A DNA stretch of 52,070 bases from IMG/VR virus record IMGVR_UViG_3300036852_000324, positions 1 to 52,070 of that record; one strand, given 5' to 3'. Each line of letters begins with the position of its first letter. Within the stretch, counting starts at the first letter, position 1. The stretch comes from a virus. The notes beneath the pieces were generated by a model that was not told the DNA's origin, searched no databases, and worked only from the letters and a program-made list of their open reading frames with translations. This document shows positions 32,794-40,759 of the stretch, in pieces. The position numbers and the translations under genes were made by a program.

Positions 32794-33210
32794 CTCCGCC
32801 CTCTTCTTCTGAATCCTGGCCCTCCGCAGATCGTTACCGCGCTGTTTCACGTAGCGTATATACGTATCCGGGTCGGCCGCTTTCATCTTCGCCGCTTGGT
32901 GGTCTGGATGATATCGACGGTCGGTTCCGGGCATGCCGCACTTGGAGCATCGAATACGACCGTCAATGGGGGGAATTACGGCCCCCCTGACCCGGATATA
33001 CCTGCGTTCTCCAATAAACTTGGCGCCCCGGAACGTCACGCATCCAACATCAATCAGCCACGCCAGTACATACCAACACTGACGCTCACCATAGGATCCG
33101 TAGTCCGATCGGAAGTCCTCGAAGATCTCGTGGGCCGTCTTTCCGAACCGGTCGACGTGTTCGAGCATGATCTCCCGCTTCATGCGGGCCTCACTACGGG
33201 TCGGCATCAT
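32599..33210 (-). CDS. zinc-finger protein overlapping endolysin
   Basis: A 203-residue leftward protein. The N-terminal half includes a helical FGKTAHEIFEDFRSDYGSYG (winged-helix-like) and a CSKCG...HPDHQ motif, suggesting an HNH-like or zinc-finger domain. Its 3' end runs 195 bases into the convergent endolysin gene with no earlier stop. Last gene of the leftward operon at 33-35 kb, overlapping upstream by ATGA. Function unknown; DNA binding is plausible. Confidence 0.6.
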   Translation of the reverse strand: MMPTRSEARMKREIMLEHVDRFGKTAHEIFEDFRSDYGSYGERQCWYVLAWLIDVGCVTFRGAKFIGERRYIRVRGAVIPPIDGRIRCSKCGMPGTDRRYHPDHQAAKMKAADPDTYIRYVKQRGNDLRRARIQKKRAELAARGIFRPDHRTQPRNSLGHYQRRDVDIRASGSRARVPDRASASLGAVVLPEQQVRQVGSRSA

Positions 33211-33533
33211 CCCTCCACGATCTGGATGACGCTAGCTCCTGCATCCTGTCGGAGGCGATCGATCTCCCTTTCGCATCGAGCGAGCGCCTTGACCAGGGCT
33301 CCGATCTGGTCCCCTAGATCCTGAACCTCCCAGTCGAGGGAGTCGATCAACTCACTGGCCATGCGCTTCTCGATCTTGGCGGACTCGAGTGACCGATGAT
33401 ACATCTCCTCGAACAGGTCAGCGCTGGCGGCGTTCTCGACTGCGACCGAGGACCAGTTCTCGGCGATCTCTGTCAGGGCTTGGTGCTGTTCCGCGAGTTC
33501 ATCAAGAAAATGTGGGCCGATATCGTCGCTCAT
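33207..33533 (-). CDS. coiled-coil protein, function unknown
   Basis: A 108-residue, almost entirely helical protein starting MSDDIGPHFLDELAEQHQAL. A long heptad-rich region continues to the C-terminus. Start selected because its ATGA overlaps the prior stop and GGAGG precedes it. Confidence 0.62.
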   Translation of the reverse strand: MSDDIGPHFLDELAEQHQALTEIAENWSSVAVENAASADLFEEMYHRSLESAKIEKRMASELIDSLDWEVQDLGDQIGALVKALARCEREIDRLRQDAGASVIQIVEG

Positions 33534-33958
33534 CTCGGCCTCCGCTCTGAGGCCGCGATGACGGCGGAGATGGCGGCGGCCACCTCTTCCTCGGACTTCC
33601 ATAGGGGATGGTGGTTCTCTCGGTCCACGGTTCCGAATGCGTTTCTCAGTCGGGCGATATCCGCCGCCCGCTTGGCGCGCATCGCAAGCCATCGTCTTCC
33701 GGCGTCGATCACGGTGACGACTGGACCGAGTAGCATGCCGAGATCGTTCAGGGCGCTCTGGGAGATTTCAAGCTGCCGTGAGTCCTCGGCGTGCATCTGC
33801 TCGAGGGTCTTGATTCTCTTCTCTGTATGCTCAAGGCACTTCTCGGTGGTGTGCCCATCGAAGACATGCTTGGCGATGGCTCCGTCGACAACGCACGTCA
33901 TCTCCAGGATCGCCTGGCACAGTGGGCAGCGCTTGCGACCGATCGGCGTCGTGCTCAT
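33530..33958 (-). CDS. zinc-finger/coiled-coil protein
   Basis: A 142-residue protein starting MSTTPIGRKRCPLCQAILEM. CPLC plus downstream His pairs (VFDGHTTEKCLEH) could form a C2H2-type finger. A coiled coil follows. ATGA overlaps on both sides. Function unknown. Confidence 0.6.
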   Translation of the reverse strand: MSTTPIGRKRCPLCQAILEMTCVVDGAIAKHVFDGHTTEKCLEHTEKRIKTLEQMHAEDSRQLEISQSALNDLGMLLGPVVTVIDAGRRWLAMRAKRAADIARLRNAFGTVDRENHHPLWKSEEEVAAAISAVIAASERRPR

Positions 33959-34155
33959 ACCGGACTCCTGAATGCGCCGGTTCCCGTCGGACGCACGAGA
34001 GACATCTCCTCGGGCACGACGATGATCCGCACGAGCCTTGCGCCCTTGCCCGGAGGCGTGATGGTGGTTTGCAGTTGCGTTATCTCTCCGCTCGTCGCGG
34101 CGTCCAGCATCGCGGCGATCAGCAGAGATTCGAATTCCTGGGCTGCTGTGCTCAT
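33955..34155 (-). CDS. 66-residue protein, function unknown
   Basis: Starts MSTAAQEFESLLIAAMLDAA at 34155, overlapping the upstream stop (ATGA). An N-terminal helix then short strands. No recognised family. Confidence 0.55.
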   Translation of the reverse strand: MSTAAQEFESLLIAAMLDAATSGEITQLQTTITPPGKGARLVRIIVVPEEMSLVRPTGTGAFRSPV

Positions 34156-34397
34156 GGTCTCCGCCTTATGCTGGGAACCGACCACCAGTCCTGCGCCATC
34201 CGCCGCTTACCGGTGATCCGGATACGATCGATAATCCGGTCCGCGTAGTCGTTATTGCTCTCGCCGGGCCACTTCCCGACGCCGAACTCCCTGCCCAGCT
34301 TATCGAGCGCCTTGGTGCGCGAGGCGTGCCGCCATGCGATGAGGGTGCACAGCCCGGAGATCGCCACCAAGAGGCAAGCAATGGCGATGCCGATCAT
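34152..34397 (-). CDS. single-span membrane protein
   Basis: An 81-residue protein: MIGIAIACLLVAISGLCTLI forms a signal-anchor helix, then a charged cytoplasmic or periplasmic domain with KWPGESNNDYADRIIDRIRI. ATGA overlap with both neighbours. Possible membrane-anchored regulator; unknown. Confidence 0.6.
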   Translation of the reverse strand: MIGIAIACLLVAISGLCTLIAWRHASRTKALDKLGREFGVGKWPGESNNDYADRIIDRIRITGKRRMAQDWWSVPSIRRRP

Positions 34398-34738
34398 TCT
34401 GACCCCTCCCTGTCTGGAGTCTCTGAGTAGTTGCTCTGACCGAACATCATCACGCGGATACTCTGGCGATCTCGAGCAGTCGAACATTCTTCGACCGGGA
34501 TCAGGAGGTTCACCGAGAAGATCTCGATGCGCGCCACGGTCAGGCCATCACTCGGTTCATCGAGCGCTACCGCATGACAGCCAGCTGGAACCACCAGGTT
34601 GGACTTCAGGATCTCCCGAACCGGAGACGGCCTGAGGACGCGGTCTAGCGCCTCGATCCGGCCGGCGGTCTCCGTGATGGTCCCCGTGCGGCCCTGGTGC
34701 TCGCCGCGGGCGATCTTGACGCGGTCTCCGACCTTCAT
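34394..34738 (-). CDS. KOW-motif-like protein
   Basis: A 114-residue protein with MKVGDRVKIARGEHQGRTGT at the N-terminus, a clear KOW motif (as in NusG and ribosomal L24) that contacts RNA or RNA polymerase. The rest is unassigned beta-rich sequence. It may bind phage transcripts or translation/transcription machinery. ATGA overlaps. Confidence 0.65.
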   Translation of the reverse strand: MKVGDRVKIARGEHQGRTGTITETAGRIEALDRVLRPSPVREILKSNLVVPAGCHAVALDEPSDGLTVARIEIFSVNLLIPVEECSTARDRQSIRVMMFGQSNYSETPDREGSE

Positions 34739-35001
34739 CGCAGACCATCCAGCAGCTGGCGAGCGAAATTTCCGATAGCCTCCGGCGGTCGGTCGCTGAT
34801 GGCGGCCTCCATTCGGAGTGCGGCCTCGAGCTTGCGCAACCTGGGAAAGCTCTGCACGGCATGCTTCGCATAGGCCCCGATCTTGACGGGTACCCCCGAC
34901 CCAGCCAGGTCCCGGCGGTCGTGCTCCAATGGCGCGATCTCCTCCCCCGTGAATCGTAGGGTGATGGCCTTGGCTTTCTTCTTTGGTTTCTTTTGTGGCA
35001 T
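34735..35001 (-). CDS. first gene of leftward accessory operon, unknown
   Basis: An 88-residue protein with a very basic N-terminus (MPQKKPKKKAKAITLRFTGE), then an amphipathic helix with a pattern similar to small RHH/HTH DNA-binding proteins. It lies 8 bases from the -10 box of its promoter, so its transcript is predicted leaderless. Possible operon regulator; not shown. Confidence 0.6.
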   Translation of the reverse strand: MPQKKPKKKAKAITLRFTGEEIAPLEHDRRDLAGSGVPVKIGAYAKHAVQSFPRLRKLEAALRMEAAISDRPPEAIGNFARQLLDGLR

Positions 35002-35009
35002 GAGATGAC

Positions 35010-35037
35010 TATGTATTCACATTGCATCAAATGTCAA
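35010..35037 (-). promoter_or_regulatory. leftward promoter, near-consensus
   Basis: On the minus strand TTGACA (35037-35032), 16-base spacer, TACATA (35015-35010). The ATG of the first operon gene begins 8 bases beyond the -10. No Shine-Dalgarno fits between. A weaker rightward -10 (TGGTACGCT, extended, 35050-35058) serves the divergent gene at 35065. Confidence 0.72.
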
Positions 35038-35064
35038 CACTCGCATCTGTGGTACGCTGACGCC

Positions 35065-35259
35065 ATGTCCTACGTCCTGCCTCCCAACAACGCCATCGCC
35101 GCCATCACGGACCTGAACCAGCCGGAGTCCGTTCGCCGGGCGATCTATGAGACCGATCTCGAGCTGCAGCTCGCGGACTACAACAACACGCCGGAGGGAT
35201 CCGGTCCGGTGCGTGGGTGGGGTGGCCGTGGCCACCGGACTGGAGCGCATCGCCGATGA
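35065..35259 (+). CDS. 64-residue protein, first gene of rightward island
   Basis: Starts MSYVLPPNNAIAAITDLNQP. Helical first half, Gly/Arg-rich tail. The ATG is 6 bases after an extended -10 (TGGTACGCT), again a leaderless layout. Overlaps the next microgene by ATGA. Function unknown. Confidence 0.5.
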   Translation: MSYVLPPNNAIAAITDLNQPESVRRAIYETDLELQLADYNNTPEGSGPVRGWGGRGHRTGAHRR

Positions 35260-35333
35260 AGGCCGTAGGCATGCTGGCGGTCCTCGCTGGATGCCTTTTG
35301 GTCGTGCTTCAGATCTGGGCGATGTTTCAGTAA
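35256..35333 (+). CDS. 25-residue membrane microprotein
   Basis: MKAVGMLAVLAGCLLVVLQI plus WAMFQ: a single hydrophobic helix, possibly lipid-modified at LAGC. ATGA overlap with the preceding gene. Too short to classify; evidence is the overlap and hydrophobicity. Confidence 0.45.
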   Translation: MKAVGMLAVLAGCLLVVLQIWAMFQ

Positions 35334-35342
35334 CCTGCAACG

Positions 35343-35459
35343 ATGTCCAGGATCCTGTTCAAGGCGTTCTCGGTGACGCTCGTGTCTCTTCCGGCTGGCC
35401 TGCAGGCTACGGTCACCGCAAAGGCCAGCTACCCTCTGACGATCAGGGCAAAAATATGA
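35343..35459 (+). CDS. 38-residue peptide duplicating gp48-gene N-terminus
   Basis: Encodes MSRILFKAFSVTLVSLPAGL and a short beta-like remainder. The first 27 bases differ at only 3 positions from the start of the LamG-gp48 gene (26910, MSRILFRAF). Overlaps the next gene by ATGA. Either a remnant of a duplicated tail gene or a leader peptide for coupling. Confidence 0.5.
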   Translation: MSRILFKAFSVTLVSLPAGLQATVTAKASYPLTIRAKI

Positions 35460-35827
35460 ATGTGTACCTGCAGTTGTACCGAGGAGAGACCCGCGTCATC
35501 CGCCTGTCGGTGACCGACACGGACACCGGGCTGGCGGTCGACCTGACCACAGGGGCCTGGGAGATCGACGCCATCGAGTGGCAGATGAAGACCCAGCTGG
35601 GCGGCGCCGACCCCGGCGTCCTGACCAAGGCGCTCGGCACTGGCATCACCATTCAGTCGGGCGCGGTCGCTGACCAGATCGCCATCACCCTCGACCCGGC
35701 GGATACGTCGGCCCTCGCCCTCGGTGGCTACATGCACGATTGCGTGGCCACCTTCGCCTCTGGCCCCCGGCTGTACCTGATACAGCCCAGCGGCGCGCAG
35801 CTCCTCGACGTTGTGAACCAGCTGTAG
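35456..35827 (+). CDS. BppU-like tail beta-sandwich domain
   Basis: A 123-residue protein, MNVYLQLYRGETRVIRLSVT then LAVDLTTGAWEIDAIEWQMK, the layout of N-terminal phage tail/BppU-type domains that anchor receptor-binding subunits ('Q G d t.. l.. t.v D.tg...i.wq'). It lies far from the main tail cluster, so it is probably a separate fibre-anchor or displaced tail part. Confidence 0.62.
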   Translation: MNVYLQLYRGETRVIRLSVTDTDTGLAVDLTTGAWEIDAIEWQMKTQLGGADPGVLTKALGTGITIQSGAVADQIAITLDPADTSALALGGYMHDCVATFASGPRLYLIQPSGAQLLDVVNQL

Positions 35828-35857
35828 CCCGCGGCCGTTCTGCGGTAACACCGATCC

Positions 35858-36310
35858 ATGAATGAAGAATTCGACGGTCAGGCATGGTCGGTCACAGGGT
35901 CGACCGGGACCATGGCGGCGTCCCTGGCGCAGGATGCGATCGTGTTCGCGATGGGGGCCATCGCTGACGATGCCACCAGGCCGAACCTGCCACCGAGGGC
36001 GCCCCTGGAGATCGAGGGCCTTCGCCTGACCTTCACATGCATCGTGGCCTCCGCGGCGCCAGCGACCGCCGGGCGCGCGCTGCGCCTGTTCAAGGGCAGC
36101 AACAACACGCAGGCGATGCCGACCGGCGGGACAGCGCTGACGCCCCTTCCGAAGCGAACCCTGGACGCCGGATCCGACACGGGCCTGACTGGGGGCGTGG
36201 CCAGGATCTCCACGACCGCGGGCCTCACCGCCGGCACGTTCACGCGGGGCACGGTCCCCCTGGCTACGTTCGACCTGGTCGGCGGCGGCGCGGCCAAGGA
36301 CCGCCTGTAG
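35858..36310 (+). CDS. tail jelly-roll-like protein truncated by amber codon
   Basis: A 150-residue product (MNEEFDGQAWSVTGSTGTMA and on), beta-rich, resembling small phage tail adhesin subunits. The frame stops at TAG (36308-36310) yet continues open for 48 more codons with plausible protein sequence (next entry). The neighbouring gene is tail-like, supporting a fibre role. Confidence 0.6.
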   Translation: MNEEFDGQAWSVTGSTGTMAASLAQDAIVFAMGAIADDATRPNLPPRAPLEIEGLRLTFTCIVASAAPATAGRALRLFKGSNNTQAMPTGGTALTPLPKRTLDAGSDTGLTGGVARISTTAGLTAGTFTRGTVPLATFDLVGGGAAKDRL

Positions 36311-36457
36311 TTCGAGCTGTTCTCGCTGTCAAACGGGGCCTCCCTCTGGCTCGACCCGGGGGAAATCCTGGTCGTGTCCAACCCGGCGGCGTTAGAGGCC
36401 ACGATGACCTGGCAGCTGACCGTCAACGTCGACTACCGCCGCCGCGACAACCGCTAG
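36311..36457 (+). pseudogene. in-frame C-terminal continuation after amber codon
   Basis: Reading past the TAG gives FELFSLSNGASLWLDPGEIL, VVSNPAALEATMTWQLTVNV and DYRRRDNR, ending at TAG 36455-36457. WLDPGE and the TWQLTV...Y strand are typical final strands of tail jelly-roll proteins, so this looks like the true C-terminus. Either a nonsense mutation, suppression/readthrough, or sequence error. Confidence 0.62.
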
Positions 36458-36663
36458 TTGTCCTGCCAGGGTCGGCCCTGAAAGTACTCGGCATCTTCTG
36501 TGGTCATCGACGCGCAGATCTCGACGTGAATGGCCCGGAACGACCGCGACTGTTCCTCGATCCTGACGAAGACTCGGACGTTTTCCAGGCCTGAGATCTC
36601 CGCCTCGGCCTTGGTGGCGTCCGCGATCCGCGCGCGCAGCGCATCGAGGTTGACCCAGCTCAT
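36454..36663 (-). CDS. 69-residue protein, function unknown
   Basis: MSWVNLDALRARIADATKAE then a beta-rich part. Last gene of the leftward replication operon. Its stop codon shares CTAG with the convergent tail-like gene. ATGA overlap upstream. Confidence 0.55.
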   Translation of the reverse strand: MSWVNLDALRARIADATKAEAEISGLENVRVFVRIEEQSRSFRAIHVEICASMTTEDAEYFQGRPWQDN

Positions 36664-36866
36664 CGCGGAACCTCATGGCCGCAGCCGGGGTGCCAGAAGG
36701 TCCACGCGCCAGACGATCTGACGTATTCTTCACGGGAATCCCACCCGTCAGCCCACGCCTGACACAGCGCCGCGGCCACGGCCAGATTGCCGGCGAGGTA
36801 GCCGGCCCAGAGGATGCCGTCGATCCATTGCTCTTCGGTAACTGGGAGATGGATGACCTCGATCAC
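36660..36866 (-). CDS. 68-residue protein, function unknown
   Basis: GTG start at 36866 overlapping the helicase stop (GTGA); an ATG at 36884 is the alternative. Sequence VIEVIHLPVTEEQWIDGILW and a Cys/His end (FWHPGCGHEVPR). No family recognised. Confidence 0.5.
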   Translation of the reverse strand: MIEVIHLPVTEEQWIDGILWAGYLAGNLAVAAALCQAWADGWDSREEYVRSSGAWTFWHPGCGHEVPR

Positions 36867-38161
36867 CGCGTCACCGCCCGCCATCGCCCCGCAGCACGCT
36901 CGACGAGGCCAGCCTGTTCCAGCTCTGCGAGGTTCTGTAGGAGCCCGGCACCACGCGAGATGCCGCGGAGGTCCCGCATCGCATACTGCGCCAGGCCGGT
37001 GGCGCCGGCGCGCGTGATGAGCTTGAGCAGCTCGGCCCGGCGCTTCGCGTCCTCGGTACCCGCGCGACCGGCGGACAGCTCGGCACGGATCTCGACCTTG
37101 CCGCGCGCCGGGGCCGTGCGGTTCTTGTCCTTCTTCTCGGCCTCCTCGGCGGCCTTGACCTCGCCGGGGGTCGGAGGGAGGTGGCCGGTCTCCGACCACA
37201 CGCCACCCGGCTTGCTGTACTCCGTCCCGACCTGGCCCTCTGCGCCGGTCCAGCGCGCCTTCGCAATGAGGTCTCGTCCCTGTAGCACCATGGCATCGTC
37301 CTCCTTGTACAGCTGCGAAACTATTACGTTGCTGCACACCTGCTGCATGATACTGCTCTCCGCGGCGGCGCCGATCGCGTCGGCCGCGCTCTCGATCTCG
37401 ACCTTCCCGGTCAGGAGCTGCTGCCCCGACTTCGTACCCTGCGCCAGCAGGAGGCCCCAGCACTTTGTCTCGAGGGCGATCTTCTCGAACCTCTTGCCGT
37501 AGCGCAGCATCTCACCGCGGATGTTGTCGCTCTCGCAGATCAGCTGACCGATGTGGTCGACGACGAAAAGCGGCGGCAGCCGGTAGATGCGCCAGGTCAC
37601 CTCGATGCAGTCCCGGATGGCGGCGATCTGCACCTCCGGGTCGTCGTACCTGTCGACGAAGTGCCACATGTCCGTGACGGCGGAGATCTGGTGCCGGATG
37701 CGGCCCTCGTCCCATTCGTCCAGAACATGCATCGCGTGCTCCCCGTTCATGTTGCCGAGGATTCTCGCGATCAGCTGCTCCTTGCCCAGCTCCAGCGGGG
37801 CCCAGATGACAGGCAGCCCCGCCCCGGATACCGCACGGGCGAGCTGAATTCCGCGTTGCGTCTTGCCGCCGCCGATCGATCCGACGAACGCGTTGCACTC
37901 TCCCACGTAGGTCCGGCAGCGCCGCGCCAGCTCGGGCCACTCCGCCGGCCACGGCATCTTGGGCATACCGCGCATCTTGACGAGCGCGTCCACGACATCC
38001 GCCGGCGAGACAAACTGGTGCTTGGTCTGCGCCTTGCGATTCGAGGCCTCGACCTCGCGCGCCCACGCCTCGGACAGCTTCGCGTTGGGCCGCATCGACG
38101 GGAACGGGATCACGTTGTCGGGCGCCGGGTCCGCTCCGAACAGGCCGTCATCATCGGGCAT
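36863..38161 (-). CDS. replicative DnaB-like/RecA-fold helicase
   Basis: A 432-residue ATPase. Walker A VGSIGGGKT (residues about 93-101), Walker B FVVDHIG (Asp202), then LLLAQGTKSGQQ sensor region and a C-terminal winged-helix-like segment (RAGATGLAQYAMRDLRGISR). Immediately downstream of the primase in the same operon, it is the likely replisome motor. N-terminal primase-binding domain is short compared with DnaB (about 450-470 residues). Confidence 0.8.
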   Translation of the reverse strand: MPDDDGLFGADPAPDNVIPFPSMRPNAKLSEAWAREVEASNRKAQTKHQFVSPADVVDALVKMRGMPKMPWPAEWPELARRCRTYVGECNAFVGSIGGGKTQRGIQLARAVSGAGLPVIWAPLELGKEQLIARILGNMNGEHAMHVLDEWDEGRIRHQISAVTDMWHFVDRYDDPEVQIAAIRDCIEVTWRIYRLPPLFVVDHIGQLICESDNIRGEMLRYGKRFEKIALETKCWGLLLAQGTKSGQQLLTGKVEIESAADAIGAAAESSIMQQVCSNVIVSQLYKEDDAMVLQGRDLIAKARWTGAEGQVGTEYSKPGGVWSETGHLPPTPGEVKAAEEAEKKDKNRTAPARGKVEIRAELSAGRAGTEDAKRRAELLKLITRAGATGLAQYAMRDLRGISRGAGLLQNLAELEQAGLVERAAGRWRAVTR

Positions 38162-38652
38162 CACCGGGATGGCCCCAGGACGCACATCAGCGCTTTCCGC
38201 GCTGCGACCTGGATTCCCGGCTCCCTGCTCTCCCTCGGTCCAGCCACGTTCAGGCAGTAGATCCGATTGACGTTGAGCCAATCGGATGCCACCTGCCACG
38301 TGTACGGAGACACGTACTCGCCAGCCTTGGCGACCATGATGTGCAGTATCGGCATGCCAATCTTTCGCGCCGTGATCGCGGTCAGCATGGAACCGCTGTC
38401 ACGGGACAGCTCACCGAACGAGATTATCAGCGTGCCGTCGGACTTCATGATGTTCTGGACCGTCCTCACCTTGTAGGTGGGAGACTTCGTCTCTCGCATA
38501 CCAACGCGATAGACCTCGGGGATGATGCCGTCCTCGGCGCGCCATCCGTGAGGGGCCCATCCACCGCGCTCGATATGGAGGTCACCGGCGGCGTCCAGTC
38601 CACCGCGGTCGGCCCCGGTCTGGCCGCCGGATATGATCTTCTGGACGATCAT
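38161..38652 (-). CDS. SLOG-fold protein (putative molybdenum-carrier family)
   Basis: A 163-residue protein starting MIVQKIISGGQTGADRGGLD. GGQTGAD is the nucleotide-binding loop of the SLOG/'putative molybdenum carrier' family; AEDGIIPEVYRV, SPTYKVRTVQN and GTLIISFGEL also fit. SLOG proteins bind nucleotide-derived ligands. Between primase and helicase, overlapping both, it could regulate nucleotide use or intercept host nucleotide signals; the role is inferred. Confidence 0.75.
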   Translation of the reverse strand: MIVQKIISGGQTGADRGGLDAAGDLHIERGGWAPHGWRAEDGIIPEVYRVGMRETKSPTYKVRTVQNIMKSDGTLIISFGELSRDSGSMLTAITARKIGMPILHIMVAKAGEYVSPYTWQVASDWLNVNRIYCLNVAGPRESREPGIQVAARKALMCVLGPSR

Positions 38653-39857
38653 GGAAGCTCTACCCACCATTTCGCCATCGCTCGCGTGATGTCGGCGCCG
38701 CGCCGGCGGAATAGGTCGTTCAGGTCCTTGAGTTTGACTTCGCCGTCCTTGCAGAACAACCATCCGACCCGCTTTGGACCGAGTATGCGCACCGCCACCT
38801 TGGTGGCCGCGTTGACGTCCTCGTTGACGCTGCGGTCCGCGGCAGCGCCGGCGCCGTCGTTCTGCTCGACGATCAGGAGCTTGCCACCGGGGTAGTCAGC
38901 GAGCCCCCGCGCGGCGTGGGCCGCCACCAGGTTCAGGGTACCGGCGTCGACTGCACCGAGAACCTGGGCATCCGGCCACACACAGAGTCCGGTCAGGTAG
39001 TCCATTGCACCTTCACAGACGACCACCATACGACTGGGTCCGGGGTCAATGCAATGCGGGTTTCCGTAGCACCCCACCAGCTGGCGCGGCCTGCCGCCCT
39101 CCGCGGGCCCGGCAGTGACTCCGCCAAGCATTCCAATGATCTTTGGCTGGCCATCTCTGGGCTCGAATCTACGGACTCGGACGTCGACCAGTTCCCCGTC
39201 CAGGATATGGCGCACGGGCAGGGCAACTCCCGGGGTCGCGAACATGAAGGACAGCGTCTTGAGGTCCGCGCTCTTGCAGCTCTCCTGCGGGGTGATGCGC
39301 ATGGGGGTCTCACGCAGCTCCTCGAGCTTGCGTAGGACGACAGGGTCGAGTCCGCGCTCCAGGGCCAGGTAGGAATCGGCCACCGACTTGCGTCCTGGCT
39401 GCCCCCATTCGGTAGTACGTGCCATGTCGTCCCACTTGAACAGCCTGCTCCACACCCATGCGGCGCGCTTCTTCGCGAGCGCCACGCGCTGGGCGAGCGG
39501 AGGGACCGGAGGCAACGGATCGCGCGCCTTGGCCGGTGGCTTCGGGCTGGCGCCAAAGCTCTCCTCGTCGTCTACGCCGGCGATGGCGGCGGCGATCTCC
39601 AGGATGCGCGGGAAGTCCGCGCGCATGTCGAGCTTCTCGCCGACCGCGACGAGTCGCAGAAGGTCGCCGCCCTTGTCGCAGGCCCAGCAATGCCAGTGCC
39701 CGTCTCGAGCTATTCCGAACGCCTCGGTGTCGTGGTCGCCCAGTGCACAGCGAGACGAGCGCAGCCAGCGCCCGCGCCACTGCCCCGGGATCGCGAAATG
39801 CTGGGTAACATCCTCGGCCCTGAGAGCAGCCAGGACCGTCGCGCGGTCGAGGGTCAT
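38649..39857 (-). CDS. CHC2/TOPRIM DNA primase
   Basis: A 402-residue primase. Zinc-binding CHC2-like site with C37, H42, C57 and C60 (region SRCALGDHDTEAFGIARDGH then CWACDKGGD). TOPRIM domain: MVVVCEGAMDYLTGL (Glu282) and EQNDGAG (about 331-337). Shorter than DnaG because the helicase-binding region is reduced. TAATG overlap with the ParB-like gene. It would lay RNA primers for phage DNA. Confidence 0.85.
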   Translation of the reverse strand: MTLDRATVLAALRAEDVTQHFAIPGQWRGRWLRSSRCALGDHDTEAFGIARDGHWHCWACDKGGDLLRLVAVGEKLDMRADFPRILEIAAAIAGVDDEESFGASPKPPAKARDPLPPVPPLAQRVALAKKRAAWVWSRLFKWDDMARTTEWGQPGRKSVADSYLALERGLDPVVLRKLEELRETPMRITPQESCKSADLKTLSFMFATPGVALPVRHILDGELVDVRVRRFEPRDGQPKIIGMLGGVTAGPAEGGRPRQLVGCYGNPHCIDPGPSRMVVVCEGAMDYLTGLCVWPDAQVLGAVDAGTLNLVAAHAARGLADYPGGKLLIVEQNDGAGAAADRSVNEDVNAATKVAVRILGPKRVGWLFCKDGEVKLKDLNDLFRRRGADITRAMAKWWVELP

Positions 39858-40759
39858 TACGACCCGAACTCCGGCTCATTCTCCGTGCTGGCGGCCATCT
39901 CCGACATCGTTCCGTCGTGCACGACCGAGGTCGATAGCGCCACCATCCTGATCTTGAGGAGCGCGGATCGAGCCTCCACAAATGTCGGGCTCACCCCGGT
40001 GTCGTTCAGGATCTTCTCGATCGCCCTGATGCGCTGCGCTGGAGTCTGCACCGGCGCCTTTCCGTTGCCCTCGCGGATCTTGTTGGTGACCGCCCGAGCC
40101 GTGGGCTTCGCACCGTCCGCCGTGATGAGGGCGATCTTGGCGACCTGCTCCGACCGGGGAAGCTTCGCGAGCTTCGCCGCCGCGCCGACGGCCATTCCCT
40201 TCTCGACCAGGCGCTGCACCTTGGGGTCCAGCGACAGCAACGAAAGCCACTCGCGCATCGTGGGTAGCGTGACCCCGAAGGCGATGGCGGCCTCCTCCTC
40301 GCTGCGACCCATGTCGATCAGGCGCTGCGCGTTGCGTGCCTGCGCCATCGGCGAATCGTCCGGGCGGTGCGTGTTGGCGGCGCGCGAGACGCCGTACAAC
40401 ATGGCTCCGTCGCCGCGCTTCGGGATTCCGGGAACGACCAGAACCTCCTCGCCGGCGGCCTTTTGTAGCCTTGCGGCGCAGCGAGCCCATCGGACGCGCG
40501 TGCGACCATCGACGACTAGTATCCGATCGCCGTCGCGCTCGAACAGAATCGGCTTGAGCACGCCGAACGTGCGGACGTTGGCGATGTTGGCCGTGTCCTT
40601 CTCGGCCGGGTGCTCGTTGCTCTCCGGGTCGAACAGCGGATGGGACCGGTCTGCCGTGGTGTCGATGCCGACGATGATGACCTCGAACGGGTCGAACACG
40701 AAATAGCTTCGCCGCGTGCCCTCGGCCTGGGACCCAGACTTCTTCTTTGCCTTGCTCAT
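39857..40759 (-). CDS. ParB/Srx-domain protein
   Basis: A 300-residue protein. Residues about 55-115 (VRTFGVLKPILFERDGDRIL...DGRTR) match the ParB/Srx nuclease-like domain; about 145-200 (EEEAAIAFGVTLPTMREWLS) form a DNA-binding HTH. No ParA ATPase is present, so classical partition is unlikely. Phage ParB-type proteins often act as CTPase/nicking or gene-regulating factors; iteron-like repeats at the right end are a possible target. Confidence 0.8.
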   Translation of the reverse strand: MSKAKKKSGSQAEGTRRSYFVFDPFEVIIVGIDTTADRSHPLFDPESNEHPAEKDTANIANVRTFGVLKPILFERDGDRILVVDGRTRVRWARCAARLQKAAGEEVLVVPGIPKRGDGAMLYGVSRAANTHRPDDSPMAQARNAQRLIDMGRSEEEAAIAFGVTLPTMREWLSLLSLDPKVQRLVEKGMAVGAAAKLAKLPRSEQVAKIALITADGAKPTARAVTNKIREGNGKAPVQTPAQRIRAIEKILNDTGVSPTFVEARSALLKIRMVALSTSVVHDGTMSEMAASTENEPEFGS

